Part shown: piece after piece, positions 26,389 through 35,091 of the stretch
How the letters are laid out: each line of letters starts with the position of its first letter
Position numbering within the stretch: the stretch's first letter is position 1
Source of the DNA: Bacteroidota bacterium
GTDB lineage: Bacteria > Bacteroidota > Ignavibacteria > Palsa-1295
Assembly (NCBI GenBank): GCA_030706745.1
Contig: JAUZNX010000019.1
Span: forward strand, 1-53,587
Reading direction: 5' to 3'
DNA length: 53,587 nt
Made by a program: the position numbers and the translations under genes
Notes under the pieces: generated by a model
Database searches by the model: none
Seen by the model: the letters and a program-made list of their open reading frames with translations, nothing else
What the model was told of the DNA's origin: nothing

Positions 26389-27126
26389 GTGTTCTTATCA
26401 CTTATTATTCCGGCCTACAACGAGGCCGGGCGGATTGGGCCTTCTTTGGAGAAGGCCTTCCGGTATTTTGAGAGCAAAGACTACGATGTCGAACTCATTG
26501 TCGTCGACGATGGATCGAGCGATAACACGATCCAGGCCGTCGATATAGCATTTGCAAAAAAGCCGCCGATGCTCGAGCGTGTAAGTACGCGACTCATTCC
26601 ACTTGGCGTGAACACGGGCAAGGGTGCGGCGGTGAAGCGTGGGATGCTTGCCGCGTCCGGCGCGGTTCGAATCTTTACGGATGCCGATTTTTCCACGCCC
26701 ATTGCGGAAGTGGGGAAGATCATTCAACCGATTGCGTCTGGCGAATGTGATATCGTGATCGGCAGCCGGGCTGCGGAAGGTCGAGCGCTGGTCAAGAAAC
26801 ACCAGCCCTGGCATCGCGAGATGATGGGGCGGTTCTATAATGTCCTCGTGCAGTTGTTAGTCTTTCGAGGGATTAAAGATACACAGTGTGGATTTAAGGG
26901 CTTTAGCGCAGCGGCGGCCGAAAAGGTTTTTGCGAAGCAGCAGGTCATGGGATTTTCATTCGATGTCGAAATTCTCTATCTCGCGCATCGATACGGATTT
27001 CGCATCCGCGAAATCGCCATTGAATGGTACAACGACGAGCGGACTACAGTCGGTGCAGTAACCGATTCTGCGAGAATGTTCTGGGAATTGCTTCGCATTC
27101 GAAACCTGCATCGGAACGACCGATAA
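26389..27126 (+). CDS. GT2 family polyprenyl/dolichyl-phosphate sugar synthase-like glycosyltransferase
   Basis: The 245-residue GT-A protein begins FLSLIIPAYNEAGRIGPSL, followed by ELIVVDDGSSDNTIQ and the metal-binding FTDADFSTPIAEV (D-x-D). NTGKGAAVKRGMLAASGAVRIF and QCGFKGFSAAAAEKVF are typical of the ALG5/DPM1 group that makes dolichyl-phosphate glucose or mannose. No C-terminal membrane helices follow, as in the short forms. It starts at GTG 26389, 24 bases after the DUF2723 stop. In this setting it could supply the polyprenyl-phosphate sugar used by the flanking GT-C proteins; the exact sugar cannot be read from sequence. Confidence 0.88.
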   Translation: MFLSLIIPAYNEAGRIGPSLEKAFRYFESKDYDVELIVVDDGSSDNTIQAVDIAFAKKPPMLERVSTRLIPLGVNTGKGAAVKRGMLAASGAVRIFTDADFSTPIAEVGKIIQPIASGECDIVIGSRAAEGRALVKKHQPWHREMMGRFYNVLVQLLVFRGIKDTQCGFKGFSAAAAEKVFAKQQVMGFSFDVEILYLAHRYGFRIREIAIEWYNDERTTVGAVTDSARMFWELLRIRNLHRNDR

Positions 27127-27248
27127 GACCGGATTATGGAGAACCGATAGAGAGCAAGAGGCAATAATTGGCTGCAACAGTTAAGTCGACAGGGCAAAAA
27201 GCAAAACATGCTACCGAGCGGAGTCGCCCGCTCGCGGCGGGTGGTAGT

Positions 27249-29507
27249 ATGTCAAAAGCTGCAGTGCTTCGCAGCTTCTCTCCATGGTATGTTGTTGGTT
27301 TCTTCGTCCTGCTCACCATTATTTTCCACTCGGATATTCTTCTCGGTGGCAAATTCTTATGGGAAGATTTCGTCGAGCAGGAATTTCCATTCCGCACGCT
27401 GGCAGCAAGTTCGCTTGCACAAGGTATCCTCCCACAATGGAACCCGTATGTTTTCGCCGGAATGCCATTCATGGCCGATATTCAAGTCGCATTCTGGTAT
27501 CCATTCAATATGGTGCAAGCACTGTTCGTATCGGACGGGTTTCTTTCACCAAATGTGATGCAGTGGTTCAGCCTCATGCACTTCGCGATCGCGGGGATTG
27601 GGATGTACTGGTTCGCGAAGAAAATTCTTGCCGTCGATGATTGGTCCGCCGTCTTTGCTGGCATTGCATACGCATTTGGCGGATACATTACAGCTCAGGC
27701 GATCCACCAGATGATCGTCTATCATATTGCACTTTTTCCGTGGGTTGCATACTTCTTCGTTCGCGGGTTCGATTCATGGCGGCATGCTATCATTGCGGGA
27801 CTTGTGCTCGGTGTGATGTATCTTGCGGGACATCCGCAGTCAACCCTTTATTTCACATTCCTTCTCGCACTGCTCGCAGTCTATGAGATCGTCCATCGGC
27901 TAAGAACTAAGACCGAACAGGAGGGGCCAGGTGAATCGAATGTGTTGCCCGTCGTGAGAATGGTGCTTCCAATTGTGATCGGCCTCGGCATCTTTGCGAT
28001 TCAGTACTTGCCATCACAAGAGTTGGCCGATCTCTCGCGCCGCGATACCATCACATACGAGAAGTCGCTCGACGGCTCGCTTTCATGGGGTCATCTATAC
28101 ACTTTTGTTTTGCCACGGCTTTTTGGCGTCACGACTGGCGATCCTTCGAACGCAAAAGTCCCATATTGGAACGGGGCTTACTACAACTCGTGGGAGACAT
28201 CAATCTACATTGGCATACTGCCGCTGTTTTTTGCGATCATGGCCGGGCTTATTGCTCGCAAGCGGAAATACGTGCCATTCCTGGCCGGCATTGGCCTTTT
28301 AGCTGTCCTGTTTGCGCTGGGCGATCACTTCTTCTTATACAAGCTGTTTTTCCAGCTTCCGCTCTTCAGCAAATTTCGTACGCCCGCGCGTATGATGATG
28401 CTCTTTAGCTTTGCGGCGAGCGCACTCGGAGGAATCGGTCTTTCCGAAGCCCTGAAATCGGAACGCCCCAAATGGGGCGCGAATGGGGGATGGATTATTC
28501 GAGGTCTTCTCACGCTGCCATGGCTGCTGGCCATTGCAGGAATGCTGCATGCCACCAGCTTTTTCAAGGGAGCACCTGCCGAATCACAGGCCTCAATTCC
28601 CTGGGCGGCCGGACTGGCCACCTTCCCAGTGCTTGCAATGCTGGCCGTAACAGGTTTGCACTATTTGGGTAAATTGCGTGGCAATATGCTGGCTACGCTG
28701 ACCATCGGCGTCACGATCATCGAACTGTTTACTTATGGCATGTCCTTGAACGCGAGTCCGACTGATCCACGCGAGGCTTATCGCGAGCAGCCACAACTGA
28801 TCGACATGCTCAAGCAGGATCAGGCGAAAGAACTTAGCCGTGCGCGAACACGGATTGGTGGGCAGATGCTCGTCCGCCGAAACCAGGGCGCATACGACCG
28901 CATCCAACTTGTCGAGGGATATGATCCGCTCGTGTTACAGCGGGTCTTCCCAGAAATGGCAAATCCGGAAGCAAGCGCCGATTTGATGAACATCAAGTGG
29001 TCGATCATGCCAGGGAAGCAGCCTGGATTCGGTCCGAGGCCAGGCTATATGCCGCGTGTCAAGCTCTATTACCAGTCAGTGGTCCTACCAGACAGTCAGG
29101 CGCTCACGAGATTGAAGCAAGATTCCAATTTCGACTACCGGAACACGATCCTGCTTGAAGAGCAACCAACATCAGCGATCGGTCCTGCTGACGCCGCCGG
29201 CGTTGCGACCGTCTCCAAGTATGGTGACAATGAAATTACTGTTTCGGTAACGACGGGTGCGAACGCGATGCTATTTCTTTCGGAGATCTACTATCCGGCA
29301 TGGAACGCCTATCTCGATGGCAAGCCTGTGAAGCTCTATCGTGCGTTCACGTCATTACGGGCGGTCGAGGTGCCGAAAGGCGTTCACACTGTGACGCTCC
29401 GGTACGAATCGCAAGCATTTGCGCGCGGTAGTTGGATTACGATTGCTACGCTAGTGCTGAGCCTCGGAGCATTGGGCTTCCTCAAGCTTAGGAAGAGAAG
29501 CACATAG
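27249..29507 (+). CDS. YfhO-like polytopic membrane protein (GT-C fold)
   Basis: Starting at ATG 27249 gives 752 residues; a TTG start at 27168 would add 27 Lys/Arg-rich residues. The protein has about 12-13 membrane segments, beginning FSPWYVVGFFVLLTIIFHSDIL. LWEDFVEQEFPFRTLAASSLAQGILPQWNPYVFAGMPFMAD is the conserved first periplasmic loop of the YfhO/GT-C family, with the acidic residues expected to bind substrate. In Bacillus, YfhO transfers GlcNAc or related sugars onto lipoteichoic acid and other membrane-linked acceptors. The C-terminal soluble domain contains LFLSEIYYPAWNAYLDGKPVKLYRAF, the usual YfhO ending. It follows GT2 and precedes GT9 with a 2-base gap, so it belongs to the glycosylation group. 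Confidence 0.85.
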   Translation: MSKAAVLRSFSPWYVVGFFVLLTIIFHSDILLGGKFLWEDFVEQEFPFRTLAASSLAQGILPQWNPYVFAGMPFMADIQVAFWYPFNMVQALFVSDGFLSPNVMQWFSLMHFAIAGIGMYWFAKKILAVDDWSAVFAGIAYAFGGYITAQAIHQMIVYHIALFPWVAYFFVRGFDSWRHAIIAGLVLGVMYLAGHPQSTLYFTFLLALLAVYEIVHRLRTKTEQEGPGESNVLPVVRMVLPIVIGLGIFAIQYLPSQELADLSRRDTITYEKSLDGSLSWGHLYTFVLPRLFGVTTGDPSNAKVPYWNGAYYNSWETSIYIGILPLFFAIMAGLIARKRKYVPFLAGIGLLAVLFALGDHFFLYKLFFQLPLFSKFRTPARMMMLFSFAASALGGIGLSEALKSERPKWGANGGWIIRGLLTLPWLLAIAGMLHATSFFKGAPAESQASIPWAAGLATFPVLAMLAVTGLHYLGKLRGNMLATLTIGVTIIELFTYGMSLNASPTDPREAYREQPQLIDMLKQDQAKELSRARTRIGGQMLVRRNQGAYDRIQLVEGYDPLVLQRVFPEMANPEASADLMNIKWSIMPGKQPGFGPRPGYMPRVKLYYQSVVLPDSQALTRLKQDSNFDYRNTILLEEQPTSAIGPADAAGVATVSKYGDNEITVSVTTGANAMLFLSEIYYPAWNAYLDGKPVKLYRAFTSLRAVEVPKGVHTVTLRYESQAFARGSWITIATLVLSLGALGFLKLRKRST

Positions 29508-29509
29508 CG

Positions 29510-30616
29510 ATGCGCCGCGAAAAGATCGTCCTGCTCGCCATGCCCGGCATCGGAGACGCCTTGCTCTCGACGCCGATGATCGAGCTGCTGCGTCGCGCGA
29601 AACCGGAGGCCGAAATCCATGCCTTCGTCATGTTTGCGGCGACACGCGAAATGTTCGAGCAGGATCCCTACATCGACCGCGTTCATCATTACGATTTCTT
29701 AAATGGGTCGAAGTCGGGGGCGCTGAAGTTTGTCTCCGATCTGCGCAAAATGCGGTTTGACATTTCGATCAACATCTATCCGCAAAACCGGCGCGAGTAC
29801 AATCTGATCGCATTCCTGATCGGTGCGAAGCAGCGCATCGGCGTCCGCTATCGCCGGCGCGATCCGCAAAACCTGAGCTGGCTGAATACGAAGACGATTC
29901 TCGAAGATGATACGCTGCATTGTGTCGAGGAGAACGTTCGTCTTCTTTCGCTCATCGACATTCCGCACGAGCTTGGCGAATCCTCACTTCCGCCGCTTCG
30001 ATTAACCCTTAGTGAGAAGCATCTGGCGTTCGCTGATCAGTGGTGCAAGAGTCACCTTCGTGGTGACGAGCAATTGCTGATCGGCTTCCATGCTGGCACC
30101 GCACTCTTCAAAAATCACATTCGCCGACGCTGGGCGCCGGAGAAATTCGCGGAGTTGGCAAAGCGGCTGACGTCGGATTTAGGTGCTCGCGTTCTGCTGT
30201 TCGGAGGACCCGATGACTCGGATGCGAACCGGGAGATTCTCTCGCTGGCAGGGGAGTGCATCACGATGGTCGAGACGAAGAGTATACTCGATTCCGTGGC
30301 AGTTATGCGGCGATTGAATATGTTCGTCTCGAATGATTCAGCGCTGATGCACATCGCCGGTGCGCTTGAACTGCCAACAGTCGCGATCTTCGGCCCGACG
30401 AACGAGACATACGTCCATCCCTGGCGGACGCGCTACACTATCGTCCATACGGGCATCGAATGCAGGCCGTGTTTCATCTATTCCCCCAAGCCGCTGACCT
30501 GCTACCGTAAGGACCCGTCGGAGCACTTTATCTGTATACGCGCGATAGAAGTGGCGAGAGTCTTCAATGAAGCGAAGATGATGGCGAAGCCGGATCCTAT
30601 GCCGCCTGCGGCGTAA
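29510..30616 (+). CDS. GT9 family glycosyltransferase (heptosyltransferase-like)
   Basis: The 368-residue protein has the ADP-heptose:LPS heptosyltransferase layout. The N-terminus KIVLLAMPGIGDALLSTPMIELLRRAKPEAEIHAFV is the donor/acceptor entrance motif with GDALLSTP. The C-terminal half has IGFHAGTALFKNHIRRRWAPEKFAELAKRL, VLLFGGPDDSDANREIL, and FVSNDSALMHIAGALELPTVAIFGPTNETYVHPW, which bind the nucleotide sugar. Members build inner-core LPS or related surface glycans. It is separated from the YfhO stop by 2 bases and overlaps the convergent DHH gene by 20 bases. A specific sugar cannot be assigned. Confidence 0.88.
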   Translation: MRREKIVLLAMPGIGDALLSTPMIELLRRAKPEAEIHAFVMFAATREMFEQDPYIDRVHHYDFLNGSKSGALKFVSDLRKMRFDISINIYPQNRREYNLIAFLIGAKQRIGVRYRRRDPQNLSWLNTKTILEDDTLHCVEENVRLLSLIDIPHELGESSLPPLRLTLSEKHLAFADQWCKSHLRGDEQLLIGFHAGTALFKNHIRRRWAPEKFAELAKRLTSDLGARVLLFGGPDDSDANREILSLAGECITMVETKSILDSVAVMRRLNMFVSNDSALMHIAGALELPTVAIFGPTNETYVHPWRTRYTIVHTGIECRPCFIYSPKPLTCYRKDPSEHFICIRAIEVARVFNEAKMMAKPDPMPPAA

Positions 30617-31637
30617 GCAGCCCCGCAGCCGCCAGCACCGTCTCCGCATTTGCGACAATCCGCTCGTGCATCTCGGCCAGCGTATGCTCGCCATGCACGC
30701 GAGCACCAGCAGCATTGAAGTGTCCGTTGCCACCAAACGACTGTGCAAACATCGCCGCTGATACGGGGTCTTTCGAGCGTGTCGAAATCTTCCAACCCTC
30801 CTTCAATTCGAGAAGGAATACCGAAAGCACAATGCCACCAACCTGAAATGGCATTTGCACGAACCCATCGACATCCTCTTCGTCCGCGTTAGCAGCATGA
30901 AGCTGAGCCTGCATGATACATTGGAACGCCATGTGGCCATCGTAGTGATACTCGAGGGAATTCAACGCATCACGCAGCAACAACAGTCGTCCCGCCGGCG
31001 ATGTATTATACACTTCGTGGTATGTCCGCACCGGATCGGCGCCAAGATCGATTAGGTCAGCGCACATGCGGAGCAGTTCGGAATCCGTTCTCGGAAAGCG
31101 GAAGCTTCCGCTATCGGTCATGATCGCGACATAAAGCGCATTCGCCGCCTTCTTGCTGATTGTACCACCCAATTCTGGCTGCGCCGCGCGAACAAGGCGC
31201 ACAATCATCTCGCCCGTTGACGATGCATCGGTATCGAGGAAATATTCCTTTGCGAACGGCTTGGGGTTCAGGTGATGATCGATGACCGCAACGTGCTGTG
31301 TCCCGCCGGTAAGATATTTTCCCAGCGAGCGCGTGCGTTCGGGATCATTGACATCGAGCACGAGAATTACATCTACACCGTGGACAATGCCCTCGTGCTT
31401 TTGGGGATCGTGCTGCTCAATAATGGGCCGCTCCTCATCGAAGAACATGTAATTGTAGGGAGTTGGCGAGTGATTGATGACCCGAACCGATTTGCCGATG
31501 GAGAGGAGCCATTCGGCCAGGCCGATTTCGGAGCCGAGGGCGTCGCCATCGGGATTGACGTGCGTGGTGATCCCGAACGACTGGTGCTCGCGAATCAAGC
31601 GTATAAAAGAAGCGACATCGAGTATTTGTTCTGCCAT
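30597..31637 (-). CDS. nrnA: DHH/DHHA1 phosphoesterase (NrnA-like oligoribonuclease/pAp phosphatase)
   Basis: Starting at ATG 31637 gives 346 residues; an in-frame upstream start at 31676 adds 13 Gly/Pro-rich residues and is less likely. The DHH domain shows THVNPDGDALGSE (residues about 25-37), LVLDVNDPERTRS and the name-giving DHH in VAVIDHHLNPKP, which together bind two metals. The DHHA1 domain ends with FGGNGHFNAAGA, the GGGH-type substrate motif. NrnA proteins degrade short RNAs and dephosphorylate 3'-phosphoadenosine 5'-phosphate. Bacteria without Orn often use them, and no Orn is seen here. It is convergent with GT9 (20-base overlap) and divergent from the M1 peptidase. Confidence 0.9.
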   Translation of the reverse strand: MAEQILDVASFIRLIREHQSFGITTHVNPDGDALGSEIGLAEWLLSIGKSVRVINHSPTPYNYMFFDEERPIIEQHDPQKHEGIVHGVDVILVLDVNDPERTRSLGKYLTGGTQHVAVIDHHLNPKPFAKEYFLDTDASSTGEMIVRLVRAAQPELGGTISKKAANALYVAIMTDSGSFRFPRTDSELLRMCADLIDLGADPVRTYHEVYNTSPAGRLLLLRDALNSLEYHYDGHMAFQCIMQAQLHAANADEEDVDGFVQMPFQVGGIVLSVFLLELKEGWKISTRSKDPVSAAMFAQSFGGNGHFNAAGARVHGEHTLAEMHERIVANAETVLAAAGLLTPQAA

Positions 31638-31720
31638 AAGAGAGCCGTGAACACCGCCTGCCGCCGGAGGATTCATCCGGCTCGAATTATTCGTGTGTCA
31701 TTCGTTTTTGATTCGTTACT

Positions 31721-33637
31721 ATGAAACTCTCGGCTATCATTGGTATTACCTTGATTATACTCGCACCGCTGCATTTTGTCCGCGGTCAGTCAGTCACGTA
31801 TATTGATACAGATTCGACGTTCCGTGTGACTTACGTTCGATTTGAGCTTACCGTGCGTCCTGACACAGAATACCTCATCGGCAAAGTGACGCTCCGTTGC
31901 GTTGCTCGTGCAATGCCTGCCGGCCATCCGATGCGTCTGAGCATGCGCTCGGTGCTTTCGATCGATACCTTAACCGCCGGCGGAGTAGCAGCAGCATACA
32001 ATCACGTGGACGATACACTCTATCTCACTCCATCGGCAGCATACAGTCCCGGTGAGGTCTTTGATGTTGCCATCGCTTATCATGGTTACTCGTATGGTGC
32101 GTATATTCACACTTTCCAGGATTGGCAACCGACAGGAATTCCAATCATCTGGACTGCGAGTGAGCCATTCGGATCGAAGCAGTGGTGGCCCTGCAAAGAT
32201 AATCCCGCGGAAAAGGTGGATTCGGCCGATCTATTAATTACATGCGATCTGCGCTATTCCATTGCTTCCAATGGCACGCTTCGGGCCGTAATCGATCATG
32301 ATACCTCACATACATTTTGGTGGCACGAATCATATCCAATCGACCACTACTTGCTTGCATTTGCGTGCACCGAGTTCGACACGCTAACACACTGGCACCG
32401 CTGGGCCGATGGCGACAGCACGCGTATTCTGAATTATGTCTTCCCGGTCTCGACAGATACAATGCGCACCGATCTGCTATTGATCGATACGATTATCGAT
32501 CAATATGAAGCATGGTTCGGGCCTTATCCATTCCGGCGAGAGAAATACGGCACATGTCAATGGCATGGCGGCGGAATGGAGAATCAAACCCTCTCATTCT
32601 GTAACGATGCGGATTGGAGTCTCCTCGCACACGAAACGGCACACCAGTGGTTCGGCGATGGTATTACTTGCAAAACGTGGAATGATTGCTGGCTCAATGA
32701 AGGCTTTGCGACTTATGTAACGGATCTATTTGGAAGGCGGCGCTTTGGACAGTCATGGGTGGACACTGATTTCTCCCTCGCGGAAGCGTACGTGACCGAA
32801 GTGACGGATGGCAGGGTCCACCAGACGGATAGTGTGTTCCAGAATGCTCCGGATGATTACCAGCGCGGTAAACGCGTGTTGGATGGCCGATTGGTGTACG
32901 CAAAACCGGGTCTCGTTCTTCACATGCTGAATTACGTTCTCGGAAGCGACACTGCCTTCTATCGCTGCGTCCGCGAATATATGATGGGTCCCCTGCGGTA
33001 TGGCGTCGCCTCAACGGAGGACTTTCGAGCTGCCATCGAAAGAGCTAGCGGCAAAGATCTCAAGTGGTTTTTCGATGAATGGATCTATGGAGATGGTTTC
33101 CCACAATACTCCATCGCGTGGTCCGAGCAAGATTCTCTTGTTTCGGTCGCGATCAGTCAGCGCGGGTCATCACCGAATAGTCCGTTCTTTGTCATGCCGA
33201 TCGAGTTGCGGTTTACCGGCCCTGGGCTCGATACGATGGTTCAGGTATGGAATAACCATCCTCTTCAGTCGTATGTTTTTCAACTATCAAAACCAGCTTC
33301 CCTGATCACGTTCGACCCACATAATTGGCTGCTTGATGGCGCTTCACCGCGGAGCATGCTGGTCCAGTCGTCGCCAAACAACCCTGCTAGACTATCTGTA
33401 ATGCGGGAAAGCAACGGAACGTATCAATTTACTTTCAATCTATTCGGTGCACCGAATGTCTGGCTTGAAATCTATGACGTAATGGGCCGGAGTGTCGGGT
33501 TTGTCGATGGCGGGATGATGGCAAACGGCACGGAGTCACTCCAATGGATTCCCAATGGTCTCGCAAGTGGCGTTTACTTTGGCAGGCTGACCACAGGATC
33601 GGGCATATCCACGATCCCGTTCGTGCTTGCTCCTTAA
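31721..33637 (+). CDS. secreted M1-family metallopeptidase with T9SS-like C-terminus
   Basis: The 638-residue protein begins with a signal peptide (MKLSAIIGITLIILAPLHFVRGQ). GGMENQT at 284-290 is the exopeptidase motif (GAMEN type), and HETAH at 304-308 with Glu327 in NEGFATY form the zinc site and catalytic Glu. KPGLVLHML carries the region of the transition-state Tyr. The last 80 residues (LEIYDVMGRSVGFVDGG ... LQWIPNGLASGVYFGRL) fit a T9SS type A sorting domain, although the usual final Lys/Arg tail is lost and it ends FVLAP. It is predicted to be an aminopeptidase acting outside the cell on peptides. Its stop overlaps the convergent DUF5723 gene by 3 bases. Confidence 0.9.
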   Translation: MKLSAIIGITLIILAPLHFVRGQSVTYIDTDSTFRVTYVRFELTVRPDTEYLIGKVTLRCVARAMPAGHPMRLSMRSVLSIDTLTAGGVAAAYNHVDDTLYLTPSAAYSPGEVFDVAIAYHGYSYGAYIHTFQDWQPTGIPIIWTASEPFGSKQWWPCKDNPAEKVDSADLLITCDLRYSIASNGTLRAVIDHDTSHTFWWHESYPIDHYLLAFACTEFDTLTHWHRWADGDSTRILNYVFPVSTDTMRTDLLLIDTIIDQYEAWFGPYPFRREKYGTCQWHGGGMENQTLSFCNDADWSLLAHETAHQWFGDGITCKTWNDCWLNEGFATYVTDLFGRRRFGQSWVDTDFSLAEAYVTEVTDGRVHQTDSVFQNAPDDYQRGKRVLDGRLVYAKPGLVLHMLNYVLGSDTAFYRCVREYMMGPLRYGVASTEDFRAAIERASGKDLKWFFDEWIYGDGFPQYSIAWSEQDSLVSVAISQRGSSPNSPFFVMPIELRFTGPGLDTMVQVWNNHPLQSYVFQLSKPASLITFDPHNWLLDGASPRSMLVQSSPNNPARLSVMRESNGTYQFTFNLFGAPNVWLEIYDVMGRSVGFVDGGMMANGTESLQWIPNGLASGVYFGRLTTGSGISTIPFVLAP

Positions 33638-35085
33638 AAGAGTATCTTCATTCCAGCGGCGAAATCTGGTCGACCCGTGCTGCTGAAAAGACCGGATATA
33701 TTCGATGTTCCTAAATCCAAAAAGAACGCATTCCCGATCCCGGCTCCGAGGGCAACCGTCAGTGACGTTGTTCCTTCTTGCGTGGTGATTCCTACTGCGG
33801 TGTGGAATGCGATCGAGGTACTGGGACGGTCAAAGATCGCCGCGAGACCAAAACGTCCCTTTTGCGGCGAACCTACGACATCGGTAAATCCGTAGGCAAA
33901 TTCGGACGCTACCGAAAGCGAGGAGTTTGGGATGTCAATTCCAAGAACACTAAGATCAAGCGCGGCGGCGATGTGCAAGGTGGTTGGCAAGGACGAGGTA
34001 AATGGTGCGTCCGTTGTATCGAGCTTACCACCAAGCTGTTTCAAATAGGAGCGGATCGAATCCTCACTGAATGATCCGCCGCCTTGTGGCTGGGTATATA
34101 TGATAACATTCGCACTGTCCTGCCTCCTGACATCGGTATGGCTCGTCCAACGGATCGACCCGATGTCAGTAACACTGAGGCCAAATCGCCAACGAGGAGA
34201 CTGTCCCGCCACCGGCGTTTCCGAAACGGCAATAGCCGGACTGACCCCGATTCCGGAACCAGCGGTCGAACCACTCAGCAAATCAAGACTCAATCCGTTC
34301 GGGAGCTTTCCATTGAAGGCATCCGAGGTCGAGAATTGGATGGAGTACTGCGTTTGGATATTGGTGTGTGATTGCGGCGGGTTCGGAATCCCTGGCTCAT
34401 GGAAGCTTACGAACGACGATGGATTGACTCGCATGTATGCGATGCCCTGCACGTAGCTCAGTGTAAGTCCCCCCGCGATGTCAGCATCTCCTGGCTCACT
34501 GCCTGCAAAGAATGTCTTGCCATAACTGATACCGTATTCATTATACCACACGCCTTGCACGTCGACTTGCTGAGGTGGTAATATGGTGCCGAGCACGAAG
34601 TTTGCGGTATCCTGGGGCGGATGCACATAGTTGAGAAGGGCGTCCGGTATGACAGACCGAAATGCTGCGTGGACATCCCAGGTAACAGCGAATGTTCCAA
34701 TGGATGCGGTGGAAAAGGAAAGTCCGAAAATTCGAGCGCTTAGATCAGCGGAAACTTGATTGTGATAGAATTGATCCAGCAGCGTGCTATTGCCAGTGAC
34801 AGAATCGGTTTTAAAGGCGCTCGAAATATTATTGATGGAAGAAAGACTCGATCCGCTGCTAATCCCAAAAGAGGAAATAGGCGCGATCACCAATTCAAAT
34901 GCTCTTGGAGTGCCATAGGCAAGGAGCGCGGGATTCAGTCCGACGGCGTCAAGGCCTCGAGCCGTGACGGCATACGTTCGCCCGGCGCCATGAGCGAACG
35001 GTGCGAGCCGTTCCACGCCCTCCTGGGCGTTAGCCGATAGAGCGATACAGAGAAGCGGGAGCAAGAGAACAAGTCGTTTGACCAT
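33634..35085 (-). CDS. PorV/DUF5723-like outer-membrane barrel protein
   Basis: The 483-residue product has a signal peptide (MVKRLVLLLPLLCIALSANAQ) and a sequence of alternating hydrophobic/polar strands typical of an outer-membrane barrel. TYAVTARGLDAVGLNPALLAYGTPRAFELVIAP near the start is the DUF5723 and FadL/PorV-type entry, where an A-x-G-x-x-A-x-x-NPA motif is conserved. It ends FAAGMKILF, with the terminal Phe used by the Bam machinery. DUF5723 members are common in Chlorobiota and Bacteroidota, and some work with T9SS; this one might be a shuttle for T9SS cargo such as the M1 peptidase. It is 6 bases downstream of the M24 peptidase gene and probably co-transcribed with it. Confidence 0.78.
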   Translation of the reverse strand: MVKRLVLLLPLLCIALSANAQEGVERLAPFAHGAGRTYAVTARGLDAVGLNPALLAYGTPRAFELVIAPISSFGISSGSSLSSINNISSAFKTDSVTGNSTLLDQFYHNQVSADLSARIFGLSFSTASIGTFAVTWDVHAAFRSVIPDALLNYVHPPQDTANFVLGTILPPQQVDVQGVWYNEYGISYGKTFFAGSEPGDADIAGGLTLSYVQGIAYMRVNPSSFVSFHEPGIPNPPQSHTNIQTQYSIQFSTSDAFNGKLPNGLSLDLLSGSTAGSGIGVSPAIAVSETPVAGQSPRWRFGLSVTDIGSIRWTSHTDVRRQDSANVIIYTQPQGGGSFSEDSIRSYLKQLGGKLDTTDAPFTSSLPTTLHIAAALDLSVLGIDIPNSSLSVASEFAYGFTDVVGSPQKGRFGLAAIFDRPSTSIAFHTAVGITTQEGTTSLTVALGAGIGNAFFLDLGTSNISGLFSSTGRPDFAAGMKILF

Positions 35086-35091
35086 AATCAG

